From NCBI RefSeq assembly GCF_009258045.1, contig NZ_CP041166.1, positions 1,364,001 through 1,428,000 of the forward strand: a stretch of DNA of 64,000 nt, read 5' to 3'. The notes beneath the pieces were generated by a model. It was not told where the DNA came from. It did no database searches and worked only from the letters and a program-made list of their open reading frames with translations. How positions within the stretch are numbered: the stretch's first letter is position 1; the number at the start of each line of letters is the position of its first letter. Source of the stretch: Sulfurimonas xiamenensis. Its GTDB lineage: Bacteria > Campylobacterota > Campylobacteria > Campylobacterales > Sulfurimonadaceae. Below are positions 37,730 to 45,994 of the stretch, piece by piece. The position numbers were made by a program, and so were the translations under genes.

Positions 37730-38556
37730 TGAAAACACTTTGGAATAAATATCGCTATCTTTTCTTTAGAAGAACCACTCAAATTGGCTTGTTGTTTTTG
37801 TATTTTGGAGCAAATGCATGGGGTTGGACTGTCCTTATGGGAAATCTCAGTTCATCATTAGTATTTGAAATCATTCCTTTAAGTGATCCTTACGCAGCAT
37901 TACAAATGTTTGCAGCTGGTGCTGTAATAGCAACAGATTTACTAATAGGTGCTTTGATAATTGCAATATTTTATCTGATAGTCGGCGGTCGTGCATTTTG
38001 TAGCTGGGTTTGCCCTGTAAATCTCATAACGGATGCAGCAGCTCTACTAAGAAGAAAGTTGAAAATTGACAACATTGCAAAAAAACAACCAGCCTCACGC
38101 GATATGCGATATTGGGTTTTAGGACTAAGTCTGATTATATCCTTTATGATGGGTGTTACAGCTTTTGAATACATATCACCTATTTCTATGTTACATAGAG
38201 GTGTTATATTTGGTTTTGGCTTTGGGTGGGCAGCAATGCTCATTATTTTTCTTTTTGATCTTTTTGTTTTAAAAAATGGTTGGTGTGGACATATCTGCCC
38301 ACTTGGTGGATTTTATTCATTAATAGGCAAGAACAGCTTAGTAAGAGTACATCACAATGAAGAAAATTGTACTTTATGCATGAAATGCAAAGTTGTTTGT
38401 CCTGAGCAGCAGGTTCTATATATGATTGGTAAAGAAAGCATTCCTGTACTCTCTGGAGAGTGTACGAATTGTGGAAGATGTATAGAAGTATGTGATGATG
38501 ATGCTCTTGGTTTTTCAATAAGAAAACTAGTAAATGATAAAAAAAAGGGAGAGTAA
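37729..38556 (+). CDS. napH: Nap membrane quinol dehydrogenase component NapH
   Basis: NapH is the membrane partner of NapG in quinol oxidation and replaces NapC here. The 275-residue protein has four predicted helices and the two cytoplasmic cysteine motifs of the family, CSWVCPVN (about 87) and CGHICPLGG (about 187). Two C-terminal 4Fe-4S sites follow, CTLCMKCKVVCP (about 216) and CTNCGRCIEVCD (about 247); the last has Asp where Pro is usual. It starts inside the napG stop (TAATG) and ends 2 bp before napB. Confidence 0.94.
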   Translation: MKTLWNKYRYLFFRRTTQIGLLFLYFGANAWGWTVLMGNLSSSLVFEIIPLSDPYAALQMFAAGAVIATDLLIGALIIAIFYLIVGGRAFCSWVCPVNLITDAAALLRRKLKIDNIAKKQPASRDMRYWVLGLSLIISFMMGVTAFEYISPISMLHRGVIFGFGFGWAAMLIIFLFDLFVLKNGWCGHICPLGGFYSLIGKNSLVRVHHNEENCTLCMKCKVVCPEQQVLYMIGKESIPVLSGECTNCGRCIEVCDDDALGFSIRKLVNDKKKGE

Positions 38557-38558
38557 TA

Positions 38559-39272
38559 ATGAAAACAATGATAAAAATATCGGTTGGTTTAGTTGCTGCT
38601 ACACTGCTAATGACTGGTTGTGTAGGTGATACTAATGCTAAATCTTCATCAAAAACAGAAGTAGTACAAACTGTATCTGAAGAGTCATTAGGTTTAAGAA
38701 AAACTGACCTATACTCTGAAGATGCTACTGTATCTACAAAAACTGAATATAGAACAGCGCAAGCTACAACAAGTTCAAGAATCCAAAGAGCATTTCAAGA
38801 TGCTCCGCCAATGGTTCCTCATGATACAACTGGTATGCTACCGATTAAGATCGGTGACAATCAGTGTACTGGCTGCCATATGCCGGAAATAGCTACTGCA
38901 ATGGGTGCTACACCAATTCCTGTATCACATTTCACGGATTTTAGACCTAAACATAAGATGGTTAACGGTGTTTTTACAAAAGCAGTAGATAACTTAAAAA
39001 ATGAAGTTGCTATTAAAGAGAATAAACAACTTCAAGGTGCAAGATACAACTGTTCACAATGTCATGCTCCGCAATCTCAAGGTAATCTACTTGTAGAAAA
39101 TACATTTGAGCCTGTGTATACATCGGCAGACGGTGCAGAAAAATCAAGCTGGAACGGAACAAAGCTTACTGAATCTTTAGATACTGTTATTGGCGGTCCA
39201 AGCTATGTAACTGAAGAAGATCTTGACAACAGCGAATCAAAAGCTGGTGTTTTAGAGGGTGCAGCTCACTAA
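38559..39272 (+). CDS. napB: Diheme cytochrome c subunit NapB, with predicted lipoprotein signal
   Basis: NapB passes electrons to NapA. Two heme-binding motifs, CTGCH (near residue 107) and CSQCH (near 168), and the distal histidines in PVSHF and RPKHKMV support the call. At 237 residues it is longer than typical NapB (about 150-180), with a Ser/Thr-rich linker before the heme domain and a C-terminal tail after it. The leader LVAATLLMTGCVGD contains a good lipobox (LMTG|C21), so it may be lipid-anchored rather than free in the periplasm. It lies between napH (2 bp gap) and napF (1 bp overlap). Confidence 0.92.
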   Translation: MKTMIKISVGLVAATLLMTGCVGDTNAKSSSKTEVVQTVSEESLGLRKTDLYSEDATVSTKTEYRTAQATTSSRIQRAFQDAPPMVPHDTTGMLPIKIGDNQCTGCHMPEIATAMGATPIPVSHFTDFRPKHKMVNGVFTKAVDNLKNEVAIKENKQLQGARYNCSQCHAPQSQGNLLVENTFEPVYTSADGAEKSSWNGTKLTESLDTVIGGPSYVTEEDLDNSESKAGVLEGAAH

Positions 39273-39754
39273 TGCAAAGAAGAGAGCTCTTTAGCTCTCT
39301 TGCTTCCTCTTTAAAAAGCAGCAGAAAGCAAGAGAAATTATTAAGACCGCCATATTATACAGATGAATCTCTTTTTCATAATGAGTGTAGCAAATGTGAT
39401 GCAGCGTGCGCCACTGTTTGTGAAGAAGATATAATTAAAATTTCAGATGATAAAACACCATATTTAGTATTTTCAAATAGTGGTTGCACATATTGCGACA
39501 AGTGTGCTGAAGCATGTAAATTTGGAGTATTAAATATAGAAAACAAAAAGCTCATTAATGCTACAATAACGATAAATAAAAACAGTTGCTTAAGTTGGAA
39601 TCATACAATGTGTTTTTCTTGCAAAGATCCATGTTTAGATAATGCGATAGATTTTCAGGCTATGTTTATGCCGACAATAAATGATAAATGCACAGCTTGT
39701 GGGTTTTGCATAAGCAGGTGTCCGACAAATGCAATACATATAAAGGTATTATAA
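39272..39754 (+). CDS. napF: Nap ferredoxin NapF
   Basis: NapF is a cytosolic ferredoxin that interacts with NapA before export and is thought to help assemble its Fe-S centre. The 160-residue protein has cysteine groups CSKCDAACATVC (about 35), CTYCDKCAEAC (about 72), CSWNHTMCFSCKDPC (about 108) and CTACGFCISRCP (about 141). It starts with a one-base overlap on napB and ends in TAATG with napL. Confidence 0.92.
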   Translation: MQRRELFSSLASSLKSSRKQEKLLRPPYYTDESLFHNECSKCDAACATVCEEDIIKISDDKTPYLVFSNSGCTYCDKCAEACKFGVLNIENKKLINATITINKNSCLSWNHTMCFSCKDPCLDNAIDFQAMFMPTINDKCTACGFCISRCPTNAIHIKVL

Positions 39755-40704
39755 TGAAAATCATTACTCTAATAACACTACTGTTAACACTTCTTTTTTC
39801 ACAGGAGATTAAACAACCTGTCTCTCAATTTACTTCAAGCGGACCAGTTGTAGATCTGTTATATAAAGATGGAAAGGTATACAGTGCAACAAATGCCAGC
39901 TGTGTAGATATTTTTGATTTTAAAAGCAGAGAACTTATCAAAAAAATAGAGATACCTAAAATAACAGATTTTATGGGTGATGTTGTGCACTCAAAGGTTT
40001 ACTCTGTTGATGTTATCGATGATAAAATACTAATTTTATCACAGGACAAACAGGGTTTTAGAAGAGTTCATCTTCATCAAAACGGAAAAACTGAACTTTT
40101 ATTTGATTATAATAAAGCACTTACAATAGCAAAAGCTAAATTTTTAAATAGCGATACTATTTTATTGGGATTGTTAAGCAACGAGCTTGTTTCATACAAT
40201 ATAAAAAATAATTCTAATAATTGGATAATTCAAGTTTCAGCCGCAAAATTTTCAGACTTTGTTTTAAATGAGTCAAAGTCTGAAGTTGTGGTTGCTGATG
40301 AGAGCGGAGATTTAAAAATTCATAGTACAAAAGATGGAAAACGCATAAAATTATTAGCCGGTCAAAACCTAGACAATGTATTTCAGGTGGATTATAAAAA
40401 CGGTATTATTGCAACAGCCGGTCAAGACAGAAGAACTGTTATATATACTCCAAAATTAAACTCATCCTATTATTTAGAATCTGATTTTTTAATTTACAGT
40501 GTTGGGCTATCTCCAAGCGGTAAAATTGTAGGATACTATAGCGATGAAGCCAACAATGTAACTTTAGTAAATACTATTACTAAATCCAAGATCGGTATAT
40601 ACGGCGGCAATCCTATGACAATTTCAAAAATAGTTTTTATAAATGAAAAAGAATTTTTAGTTTCAAGTGATGCAAATGTTATTAATTTATATAATGTAAA
40701 ATAA
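39754..40704 (+). CDS. napL: Periplasmic NapL, beta-propeller-like
   Basis: NapL is found in Campylobacterota nap clusters, is exported and is needed for full activity in some species, with an undefined biochemical role. The 316-residue protein has a signal peptide (MKIITLITLLLTLLFSQ) and a repeated beta-strand pattern (VVDLLYKDGKVYSAT, GIIATAGQDRRTVIY, EFLVSSDANVINLYN) typical of WD40/quinoprotein-like propellers. I chose ATG at 39754, overlapping the napF stop and followed by the signal peptide; a longer frame from 39688 would hide that peptide. Confidence 0.88.
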   Translation: MKIITLITLLLTLLFSQEIKQPVSQFTSSGPVVDLLYKDGKVYSATNASCVDIFDFKSRELIKKIEIPKITDFMGDVVHSKVYSVDVIDDKILILSQDKQGFRRVHLHQNGKTELLFDYNKALTIAKAKFLNSDTILLGLLSNELVSYNIKNNSNNWIIQVSAAKFSDFVLNESKSEVVVADESGDLKIHSTKDGKRIKLLAGQNLDNVFQVDYKNGIIATAGQDRRTVIYTPKLNSSYYLESDFLIYSVGLSPSGKIVGYYSDEANNVTLVNTITKSKIGIYGGNPMTISKIVFINEKEFLVSSDANVINLYNVK

Positions 40705-40722
40705 CAAACCAGGAGGAAGAAG

Positions 40723-41166
40723 ATGGAGTATAATGAAAGTGAATTTTTAATAGAGACAGAAGTGCCTTACGATGAAGTTATAACATCAAGAACGGATTTA
40801 AAAGGTAATATTACTTATGCAAATGAAATTTTTTGTGAAATAAGCGGCTATTCTCTTGAAGAACTTTTAGGAAAACCTCATAACATTGTTAGGCATCCTG
40901 ATATGCCAAAGAGCGTTTACAAAGAGTTATGGGATACAATAAAAAGTGGAAATCAATGGATAGGTGTTGTTAAAAATCTACGAAAAGACAAAGGTCATTA
41001 TTGGGTCAAAGCTATAGTCTCTGGTGTGTACAAAGATGGAGAGCTTGTTGAGTATAAATCATTAAGAACTCCAATAGAGTATGACGAAAAGTTAGAACAT
41101 CAAAAATTATACGATAAAATGCGTAAAGAAAATGGTGAAAAAACAAGAAGAGTAATTTACGAATAA
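40723..41166 (+). CDS. Stand-alone PAS-domain protein inside the nap operon
   Basis: The 147-residue protein is one PAS domain of the Aer-like type (TSRTDLKGNITYANEIF, EISGYSLEELLG, HNIVRHPDMPKSVYKELW) followed by a short charged tail, with no output domain. Aer-type PAS domains bind FAD and sense redox state. It sits between napL (18 bp) and napD (82 bp) with a strong AGGAGGAAGAAG ribosome binding site, so it is probably made with Nap proteins. It may signal redox status to a chemoreceptor or regulator, but no partner is visible. Confidence 0.85.
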   Translation: MEYNESEFLIETEVPYDEVITSRTDLKGNITYANEIFCEISGYSLEELLGKPHNIVRHPDMPKSVYKELWDTIKSGNQWIGVVKNLRKDKGHYWVKAIVSGVYKDGELVEYKSLRTPIEYDEKLEHQKLYDKMRKENGEKTRRVIYE

Positions 41167-41248
41167 CTGAAAAACTCTTTTAAGAAGAGAATTGATAAAG
41201 CCTGTGAAAATTTATTTCACCGGTAATTTAAAAACAAAAGGAAAAAAA

Positions 41249-41638
41249 ATGAATATTTCAAGCATTGTCGTTCAAACATTACCAAAATATTTAGACGAAG
41301 TGGTACAGAATCTTAAAGATTGTGAAGTATGTGATTATCATATGCATGATGAAAAAGGGCGAATTATTATAACAATCGAAGGTGAAGCAGTTTCAGAAGA
41401 GTTGGAAAAACTAAGAGTTATAGAAGCTATTCCACATGTAATAACTGCTGATATGCAGATGTCTTATAGTGAAGATGAGCTCGATGCACATATGGAAGTT
41501 ATTGCAAATGGCGATGCAGTTCCAAAAATGTTAAATGACGACAGTATCCCTGCATCTGCAATAAGATACAATGGTGATTTAAAGAAAAAAGAAGATTTAA
41601 CGACATTTGCTAAAAATTTTGATAAAACAAAGAGGTAA
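41249..41638 (+). CDS. napD: NapA signal-peptide chaperone NapD
   Basis: NapD binds the Tat signal of NapA and delays export until the cofactor is inserted. The 129-residue protein opens NISSIVVQTLPKYLDEV, has GRIIITIEGEA (about 37-47) and EAIPHVITADMQMSY (about 62-76), matching the ferredoxin-like NapD fold. A C-terminal extension of about 45 residues exceeds the usual length (about 85-110). I chose ATG at 41249 with AAAGGAAAAAAA; an upstream TTG at 41192 would add 19 residues with no ribosome binding site. Confidence 0.9.
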   Translation: MNISSIVVQTLPKYLDEVVQNLKDCEVCDYHMHDEKGRIIITIEGEAVSEELEKLRVIEAIPHVITADMQMSYSEDELDAHMEVIANGDAVPKMLNDDSIPASAIRYNGDLKKKEDLTTFAKNFDKTKR

Positions 41639-41641
41639 ATT

Positions 41642-41941
41642 TTGTCTATTATATTTGAATCAACTATAAAAATGGTTGAAGGTAGTAAAACTGATTGGTA
41701 TATTGAACTCAAAGATACTATTGATGGCACTATTGAAATATGCAAAGATTTACAAGAGTACTCCAAAAAAATAGAAGAACTTGGAAATAAATATGGTGGC
41801 ATTATAGATGAAGTCAAATGGAATAAAAATGAAGATATTCATCCCATAATAATAAATGAAATCAGATTTAAAATGGCAGAACTCCAAAAGGAGATTGAAG
41901 AAGAGAGAGGTGAACCTATTATTAAAGAGGAAAATAGCTAA
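41642..41941 (+). CDS. Unknown protein in the nap operon (99 aa)
   Basis: This 99-residue soluble, acidic protein is not recognised. It is mainly helical (LKDTIDGTIEICKDLQEYSKKIEELGNKY as a likely coiled segment at about 23-51, then INEIRFKMAELQKEIEEERGE), with one cysteine. The start is TTG at 41642, 3 bp after napD, with AGAGG upstream. It is followed without a gap by another unknown gene. Co-transcription with nap suggests a role in Nap assembly or regulation. Confidence 0.7.
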   Translation: MSIIFESTIKMVEGSKTDWYIELKDTIDGTIEICKDLQEYSKKIEELGNKYGGIIDEVKWNKNEDIHPIIINEIRFKMAELQKEIEEERGEPIIKEENS

Positions 41942-42373
41942 GTGGAAGCAAAAGCTATAAAAACTCTCAAATATTTAAGTATCCCTGAAATTAAAAAGCA
42001 TTTAAATAGTGTTGAATATATTATTATGGCAGCACCCGCTCCTGAGCATTTTAAAAATACGCCTATTCATTTTACTATATTTTTAAATACACATGAAGAG
42101 TTGCCAAGAGATATTCAAGAAGCCATTTTTAATAAATTTTTAAATGAAAACAGTATAAAAAATCCTGCAGAAGTTATGAGCAAAATTATGCCTGTAGGAT
42201 TTTCTCAAGGAACTCAAGAAACTTTTATGCCTATGCTTTTAATTAAGCAGGAAGACAAAAAAGATATACCGAATGTGCCTATGTTTGTTATAGATTTTCT
42301 CGCTGATTCCGAAAATTTTCATGAAGCAAAAGAGAAAAGTTTAACCGGTTGGAGCTACTCTTATAATCAATAA
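41942..42373 (+). CDS. Unknown protein ending the nap operon (143 aa)
   Basis: This 143-residue soluble protein is not recognised. Its start is GTG at 41942, directly after the previous stop. The sequence has an alpha/beta pattern (EYIIMAAPAPEHFKNTPIHFTIFLNTHEEL, which I read as two strands and a helix between about 27 and 56) and a conserved-looking IMPVGFSQGTQETFMPMLLIK. There is no signal peptide or metal motif. It is the last gene of the nap run and overlaps the convergent pepP by 7 bp with no terminator visible. Confidence 0.7.
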   Translation: MEAKAIKTLKYLSIPEIKKHLNSVEYIIMAAPAPEHFKNTPIHFTIFLNTHEELPRDIQEAIFNKFLNENSIKNPAEVMSKIMPVGFSQGTQETFMPMLLIKQEDKKDIPNVPMFVIDFLADSENFHEAKEKSLTGWSYSYNQ

Positions 42374-43647
42374 TTAGCTAAAGCCTCTATCTCCTCTATA
42401 CTTTTTACGATAGCATTAGAGAGGTTTTGTGCTCCATCTTTTGTAACCAGAATGTCATCTTCTATTCTTATTCCGATACCACGATATTTTTTCGGCACAC
42501 TTTTATCATTTTTATCTATATACAAACCCGGTTCTATAGTTAAAACCATGCCTTTTTGGAGTGATATTTCTTGGTTTTTTGTATCTTTGTATGGCGCAGG
42601 ATCATGAACATCTATTCCCATCCAGTGCCCTATTCCATGAGGATAATATCTCTTATGCTTTTGCTGTTTTATCAATTTTTTATAATCACCCTTTAAAATT
42701 CCCAATTCAACCATCCCTTTTGTCAACATCTTTTCTGCAATCTCCTGCAAGTGAGTTCTTTTTACTCCCGGTTTTATCATGTTGATAATTTTTAGCTGTG
42801 TATTTAAAACAAGATTATAGAGCTCTTTTTGTGGCTGTGTATACCTTCCGTTTACTGGAATTGTTCTTGTTATATCGCTTGCATAATAGTTATGTTCGCA
42901 ACCTGCATCAATAAGAATCAGCTCTTTGTCTATCATAGGCTTGTCATTTTCTATATAATGAAGCGTATTTGCATTATTGCCGCATGCAACAATAGATGTA
43001 TACGCATCGCTGTAAGCAGAGTTTATTTTAAACTCATGCTCTATCTCTGCTTGAAGCTCATACTCATATTTGTTTCTTTTATTTAAACACATAGCTCTGT
43101 GATGTGCTTTGGCTGTTATAGCGATTGACTCTTTAATCAACTCTATTTCTGCAGGAGATTTAAATAATCTCATTTTTTGTACTATTTGTGTAATGTCATA
43201 TCTATTTTTAAAATCTTTTACTAATTTTAAAATCTTTTTAAATTCTTGTTTTTTTGAATTTACTTCACAATAGATATTTTTTTTATTCTTTACAAAGCTT
43301 TTAAATCTTTTTTTAAATTCATCGCTTGTATATACCTCATCCACTTGAAATCTTTTTTTAGCTTCTTTTTCGCCAAGCCTTTTTCCTGTCCAAAGTTCTA
43401 ATAATTCATCTTTTTTTTGAACAAAAAGAGCTGTTTTATATTTGTTTTTAGTTTTTATAAAAACCAAAACAGCATTGTCCTCCTTAAAACCAGTCAAATA
43501 GTAAAAGTTACTATCTTGTCTGAAAGGGTGCTGTGTATCATGGGACCTTGTTGTATACTCAGCACTAAAAATAATTCCAACTGAATTATTTAGCATTTTT
43601 TTAGCCAGAAGATCTCTTCTTTTTTTATACTCACTCTCTTTTATCAT
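42367..43647 (-). CDS. pepP: Xaa-Pro aminopeptidase (PepP/M24B family)
   Basis: This dinuclear-metal peptidase removes N-terminal residues before proline. The protein is about 426 residues. The metal ligands appear in order: IDAGCEHNYYASDITRT (Asp, Asp), HGIGHWMGIDVHD (His), LTIEPGLYI (Glu) and GIRIEDDILV (Glu). The N-terminal creatinase-like domain spans about 1-170. I chose ATG at 43647, which overlaps the lipoprotein stop as ATGA with GGAG upstream, over a TTG at 43653. It ends a long minus-strand run. Confidence 0.93.
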   Translation of the reverse strand: MIKESEYKKRRDLLAKKMLNNSVGIIFSAEYTTRSHDTQHPFRQDSNFYYLTGFKEDNAVLVFIKTKNKYKTALFVQKKDELLELWTGKRLGEKEAKKRFQVDEVYTSDEFKKRFKSFVKNKKNIYCEVNSKKQEFKKILKLVKDFKNRYDITQIVQKMRLFKSPAEIELIKESIAITAKAHHRAMCLNKRNKYEYELQAEIEHEFKINSAYSDAYTSIVACGNNANTLHYIENDKPMIDKELILIDAGCEHNYYASDITRTIPVNGRYTQPQKELYNLVLNTQLKIINMIKPGVKRTHLQEIAEKMLTKGMVELGILKGDYKKLIKQQKHKRYYPHGIGHWMGIDVHDPAPYKDTKNQEISLQKGMVLTIEPGLYIDKNDKSVPKKYRGIGIRIEDDILVTKDGAQNLSNAIVKSIEEIEALANY

Positions 43648-44246
43648 CTGCAAACTCCATTAAGCCATTCTATATTTTTAAAAATTATTTCAGACAAAGC
43701 AATATTTAAAGCCTCCACACCACCTTGTGCATTAGGAGTTTTAACATCAACTCTTGAATTAAAAGTTTTTGATTCAATTATAGTGTTTGTTTTAGAATCA
43801 ATCAGCGTAAAGCTTATAACCATATTGACATATGAATTTTTTAAATCTTCACTGTAAAACTGCATAAACTCTTCTATATTACTCTCTAATATAAAATCAT
43901 TTTCCCCTCTTGATTTTGAAGATTGAACACTTTTAAATAAGTTAGAGTTTCGTATGCTTTTTAAAATTTCTAAAGTTATAAAATCATTAGGTGACTCTTG
44001 CCACTGAGCTTGAGAATATGAAAAAACTCTATTTTGAAACTCTGTATATTTCATATCTGAATGCATTAAAGACGATAAACTAAATGCTTGAGAAATTTTT
44101 ATTATCTTATCTTTGCATCCATCTACATCGGCACTAAATATCTTTGAATTATCTGTTGAAACAAGCTTATACTTTGTAACAGCAGGTTTAATTGTTGTAC
44201 ATCCTGATATAAACAAGATCATAATTATAGCTAGAGCTGTTTTCAT
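43644..44246 (-). CDS. Lipoprotein partner of the Mla-type ABC transporter (ABC auxiliary family)
   Basis: The 200-residue protein has a lipoprotein leader with lipobox LFISGC (Cys near residue 16). Its later part (SNIEEFMQFY, VNMVISFTLIDSKTNTIIESKTF and ALSEIIFKNIEWL) follows the pattern of ABC-transporter auxiliary or PqiC-like outer-membrane lipoproteins. It lies 2 bp after the MCE-domain gene and would complete the lipid path at the outer membrane in place of MlaA/MlaC, neither of which is present here. It overlaps pepP by 4 bp. Confidence 0.8.
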   Translation of the reverse strand: MKTALAIIMILFISGCTTIKPAVTKYKLVSTDNSKIFSADVDGCKDKIIKISQAFSLSSLMHSDMKYTEFQNRVFSYSQAQWQESPNDFITLEILKSIRNSNLFKSVQSSKSRGENDFILESNIEEFMQFYSEDLKNSYVNMVISFTLIDSKTNTIIESKTFNSRVDVKTPNAQGGVEALNIALSEIIFKNIEWLNGVCR

Positions 44247-44248
44247 CT

Positions 44249-45211
44249 CTACTCCTCTCCAGGTCCTTTTTTAATTTCTTCTTGTAAAAATATAGCATCA
44301 GCCGGACTTCTTTCATATTTGTCAATAACTTCTTGAGTTTTTACAATCAATTGTTGCATCTCAAAAAGTGTCCCGTTTATATTATGCACCATCTCACTCG
44401 TAATTGCTTTTATATTAAATTCTCCGCTTTGTAATGCGGATTTAAATGTTGACATTGAATCTTCTACTTCAAGGTAACTATTCATTATTGAATTAAGCGA
44501 TAAAGCCATATCATCTTCAAATTTAGTACTTTTTTCTATTAAAACAGTTATTTTTGGCATCATTTCATCAAGTTTTTTTGAAGAGTTATTTAAATTTTCA
44601 ATAGTTTGTTTAAAATTAAGAATTGTTTTATCATCTAATATCTGATTCATTTTAGAGAGCAAAAGAGCGCTATTTTCTAGCACTAAAGAGATATTTTCCT
44701 GATTTTCATCTTTTAATAAATGCTGTATTCTCTGAAGTATCTCAACCATATTTATAGATACATTTCCAAATGTATTTTCAATTTTTATAAGTAGTGAAGG
44801 AATTGTTTTGATAACCGGATACTTCTCACCTTTTTGAACTGTTATAGGTTCAGCATTTTCATTGCCAAAACTTAAATTGATATAGCTAAGCCCTGTAATG
44901 CCTTGTGAAGTAAGTTGTGCAACCGTAGATGATTTTATAGGAGTGGATTTTAAAATACTTACTAAAACTTCAATTTGTTCCGGATTTTTTGGATTAATAT
45001 TTAGTGCTGTAACTTTACCGACATCAATACCTCTGTATTTTACCGGAGAATCTAAGTTTAAACCTGAAACTGACTCATTAAAATAGATAGCATACATTCT
45101 CATTTCAATCTCTTTAGAGGGCTTTAAAAGCCAATACCCAAATGCCATCATAAGAGATAAAGAAAAAAGTACTAAAAACCCGATTAGGCTATAGTTTACT
45201 CTATTATTCAT
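44249..45211 (-). CDS. mlaD: MCE-domain lipid-transport protein MlaD-like
   Basis: The protein binds lipid in the periplasm as part of an MlaFED-type complex. The 320-residue sequence has one N-terminal membrane helix (about 7-28), then an MCE domain (about 40-125) with YFNESVSGLNLDSPVKYRG (about 43-61) and TSQGITGLSYINL. A long helical tail (about 150-320) may form a tunnel or coiled coil, longer than E. coli MlaD. It is in line with mlaE and mlaF; similar gene sets occur in Campylobacter near iamAB. Confidence 0.92.
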   Translation of the reverse strand: MNNRVNYSLIGFLVLFSLSLMMAFGYWLLKPSKEIEMRMYAIYFNESVSGLNLDSPVKYRGIDVGKVTALNINPKNPEQIEVLVSILKSTPIKSSTVAQLTSQGITGLSYINLSFGNENAEPITVQKGEKYPVIKTIPSLLIKIENTFGNVSINMVEILQRIQHLLKDENQENISLVLENSALLLSKMNQILDDKTILNFKQTIENLNNSSKKLDEMMPKITVLIEKSTKFEDDMALSLNSIMNSYLEVEDSMSTFKSALQSGEFNIKAITSEMVHNINGTLFEMQQLIVKTQEVIDKYERSPADAIFLQEEIKKGPGEE

Positions 45212-45250
45212 AATTTTTTTTCTCTTTCATGTAACAAATATTTTTTATTA

Positions 45251-45994
45251 TCATACACTTTTTGTCCCTTTAAAAAAAGTTTTAACAAATCTATTTTCAA
45301 CAACAAATATATTGTCCAAATCACCTTCATACACTATTTTTTTATTATCAATAACTGCAACTTTATCGAGTGTATCATAAATTGATTGCAAATCATGTGA
45401 AATCATAACAATTGTTAAACCAAGTAAATCACGAAGTTTTAATATTAAAGCATCAAATTCTCTAGCAGAAATTGGATCAAGCCCGCTTGTAGGTTCATCC
45501 AAAAATAGAAGTTTTGGATCCATTGCAAGAGAACGAGCCAATGCTGCTTTTTTTTTCATTCCGCCGCTTATTTGAGATGGGTAGAGATCTGCATCGCTAG
45601 AGTTTAATCCGACAAGAGCTATCTTAAATTCCACTATATCATCAATCATAGCTTTTGATAAATCACTATACTCAACAAGTGCCAGCGCTATATTTTCTTT
45701 TAAGCTCAATGATGAAAAAAGTGCTCCCGATTGAAACAAAACACCCCACTCTTTTCTTAACTTTACTGCTTCTTTATACTTAATAGAACTAAGTTTATGC
45801 CCCAATATTTCAATTTCTCCATCTTGAAATTTTTGAAGCATAAGCATCTCTCGTAAAAGAGTTGTTTTTCCACATCCGCTTGGACCCAAAAGTCCATATA
45901 TACTCCCTTTTGGCACACTTAAACTAATTTTATCATGGACAACTTTATCTCCAAATTTAGTTTCTATATCTTTTACTTCAATAATATTATTCAT
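45251..45994 (-). CDS. mlaF: ABC transporter ATPase MlaF-like
   Basis: The 247-residue ATPase powers the MlaE permease. Walker A GPSGCGKTT (about 37-45), the signature segment YPSQISGGMKKKAALARSLA (about 139-158) and LFLDEPTSGLDP (Walker B) are intact, with the ISHD switch. The GGMKKK form is typical of MlaF-type rather than import ATPases. It overlaps mlaE by one base and precedes mlaD by 39 bp. Confidence 0.94.
   Translation of the reverse strand: MNNIIEVKDIETKFGDKVVHDKISLSVPKGSIYGLLGPSGCGKTTLLREMLMLQKFQDGEIEILGHKLSSIKYKEAVKLRKEWGVLFQSGALFSSLSLKENIALALVEYSDLSKAMIDDIVEFKIALVGLNSSDADLYPSQISGGMKKKAALARSLAMDPKLLFLDEPTSGLDPISAREFDALILKLRDLLGLTIVMISHDLQSIYDTLDKVAVIDNKKIVYEGDLDNIFVVENRFVKTFFKGTKSV

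Noticed and set aside
39688-39753. Longer NapL from 39688
   Set aside because: Would bury the signal peptide; the ATG at 39754 overlaps the napF stop.
41192-41248. Longer NapD from TTG at 41192
   Set aside because: No ribosome binding site there, and family similarity starts at the ATG at 41249 with AAAGGAAAA.
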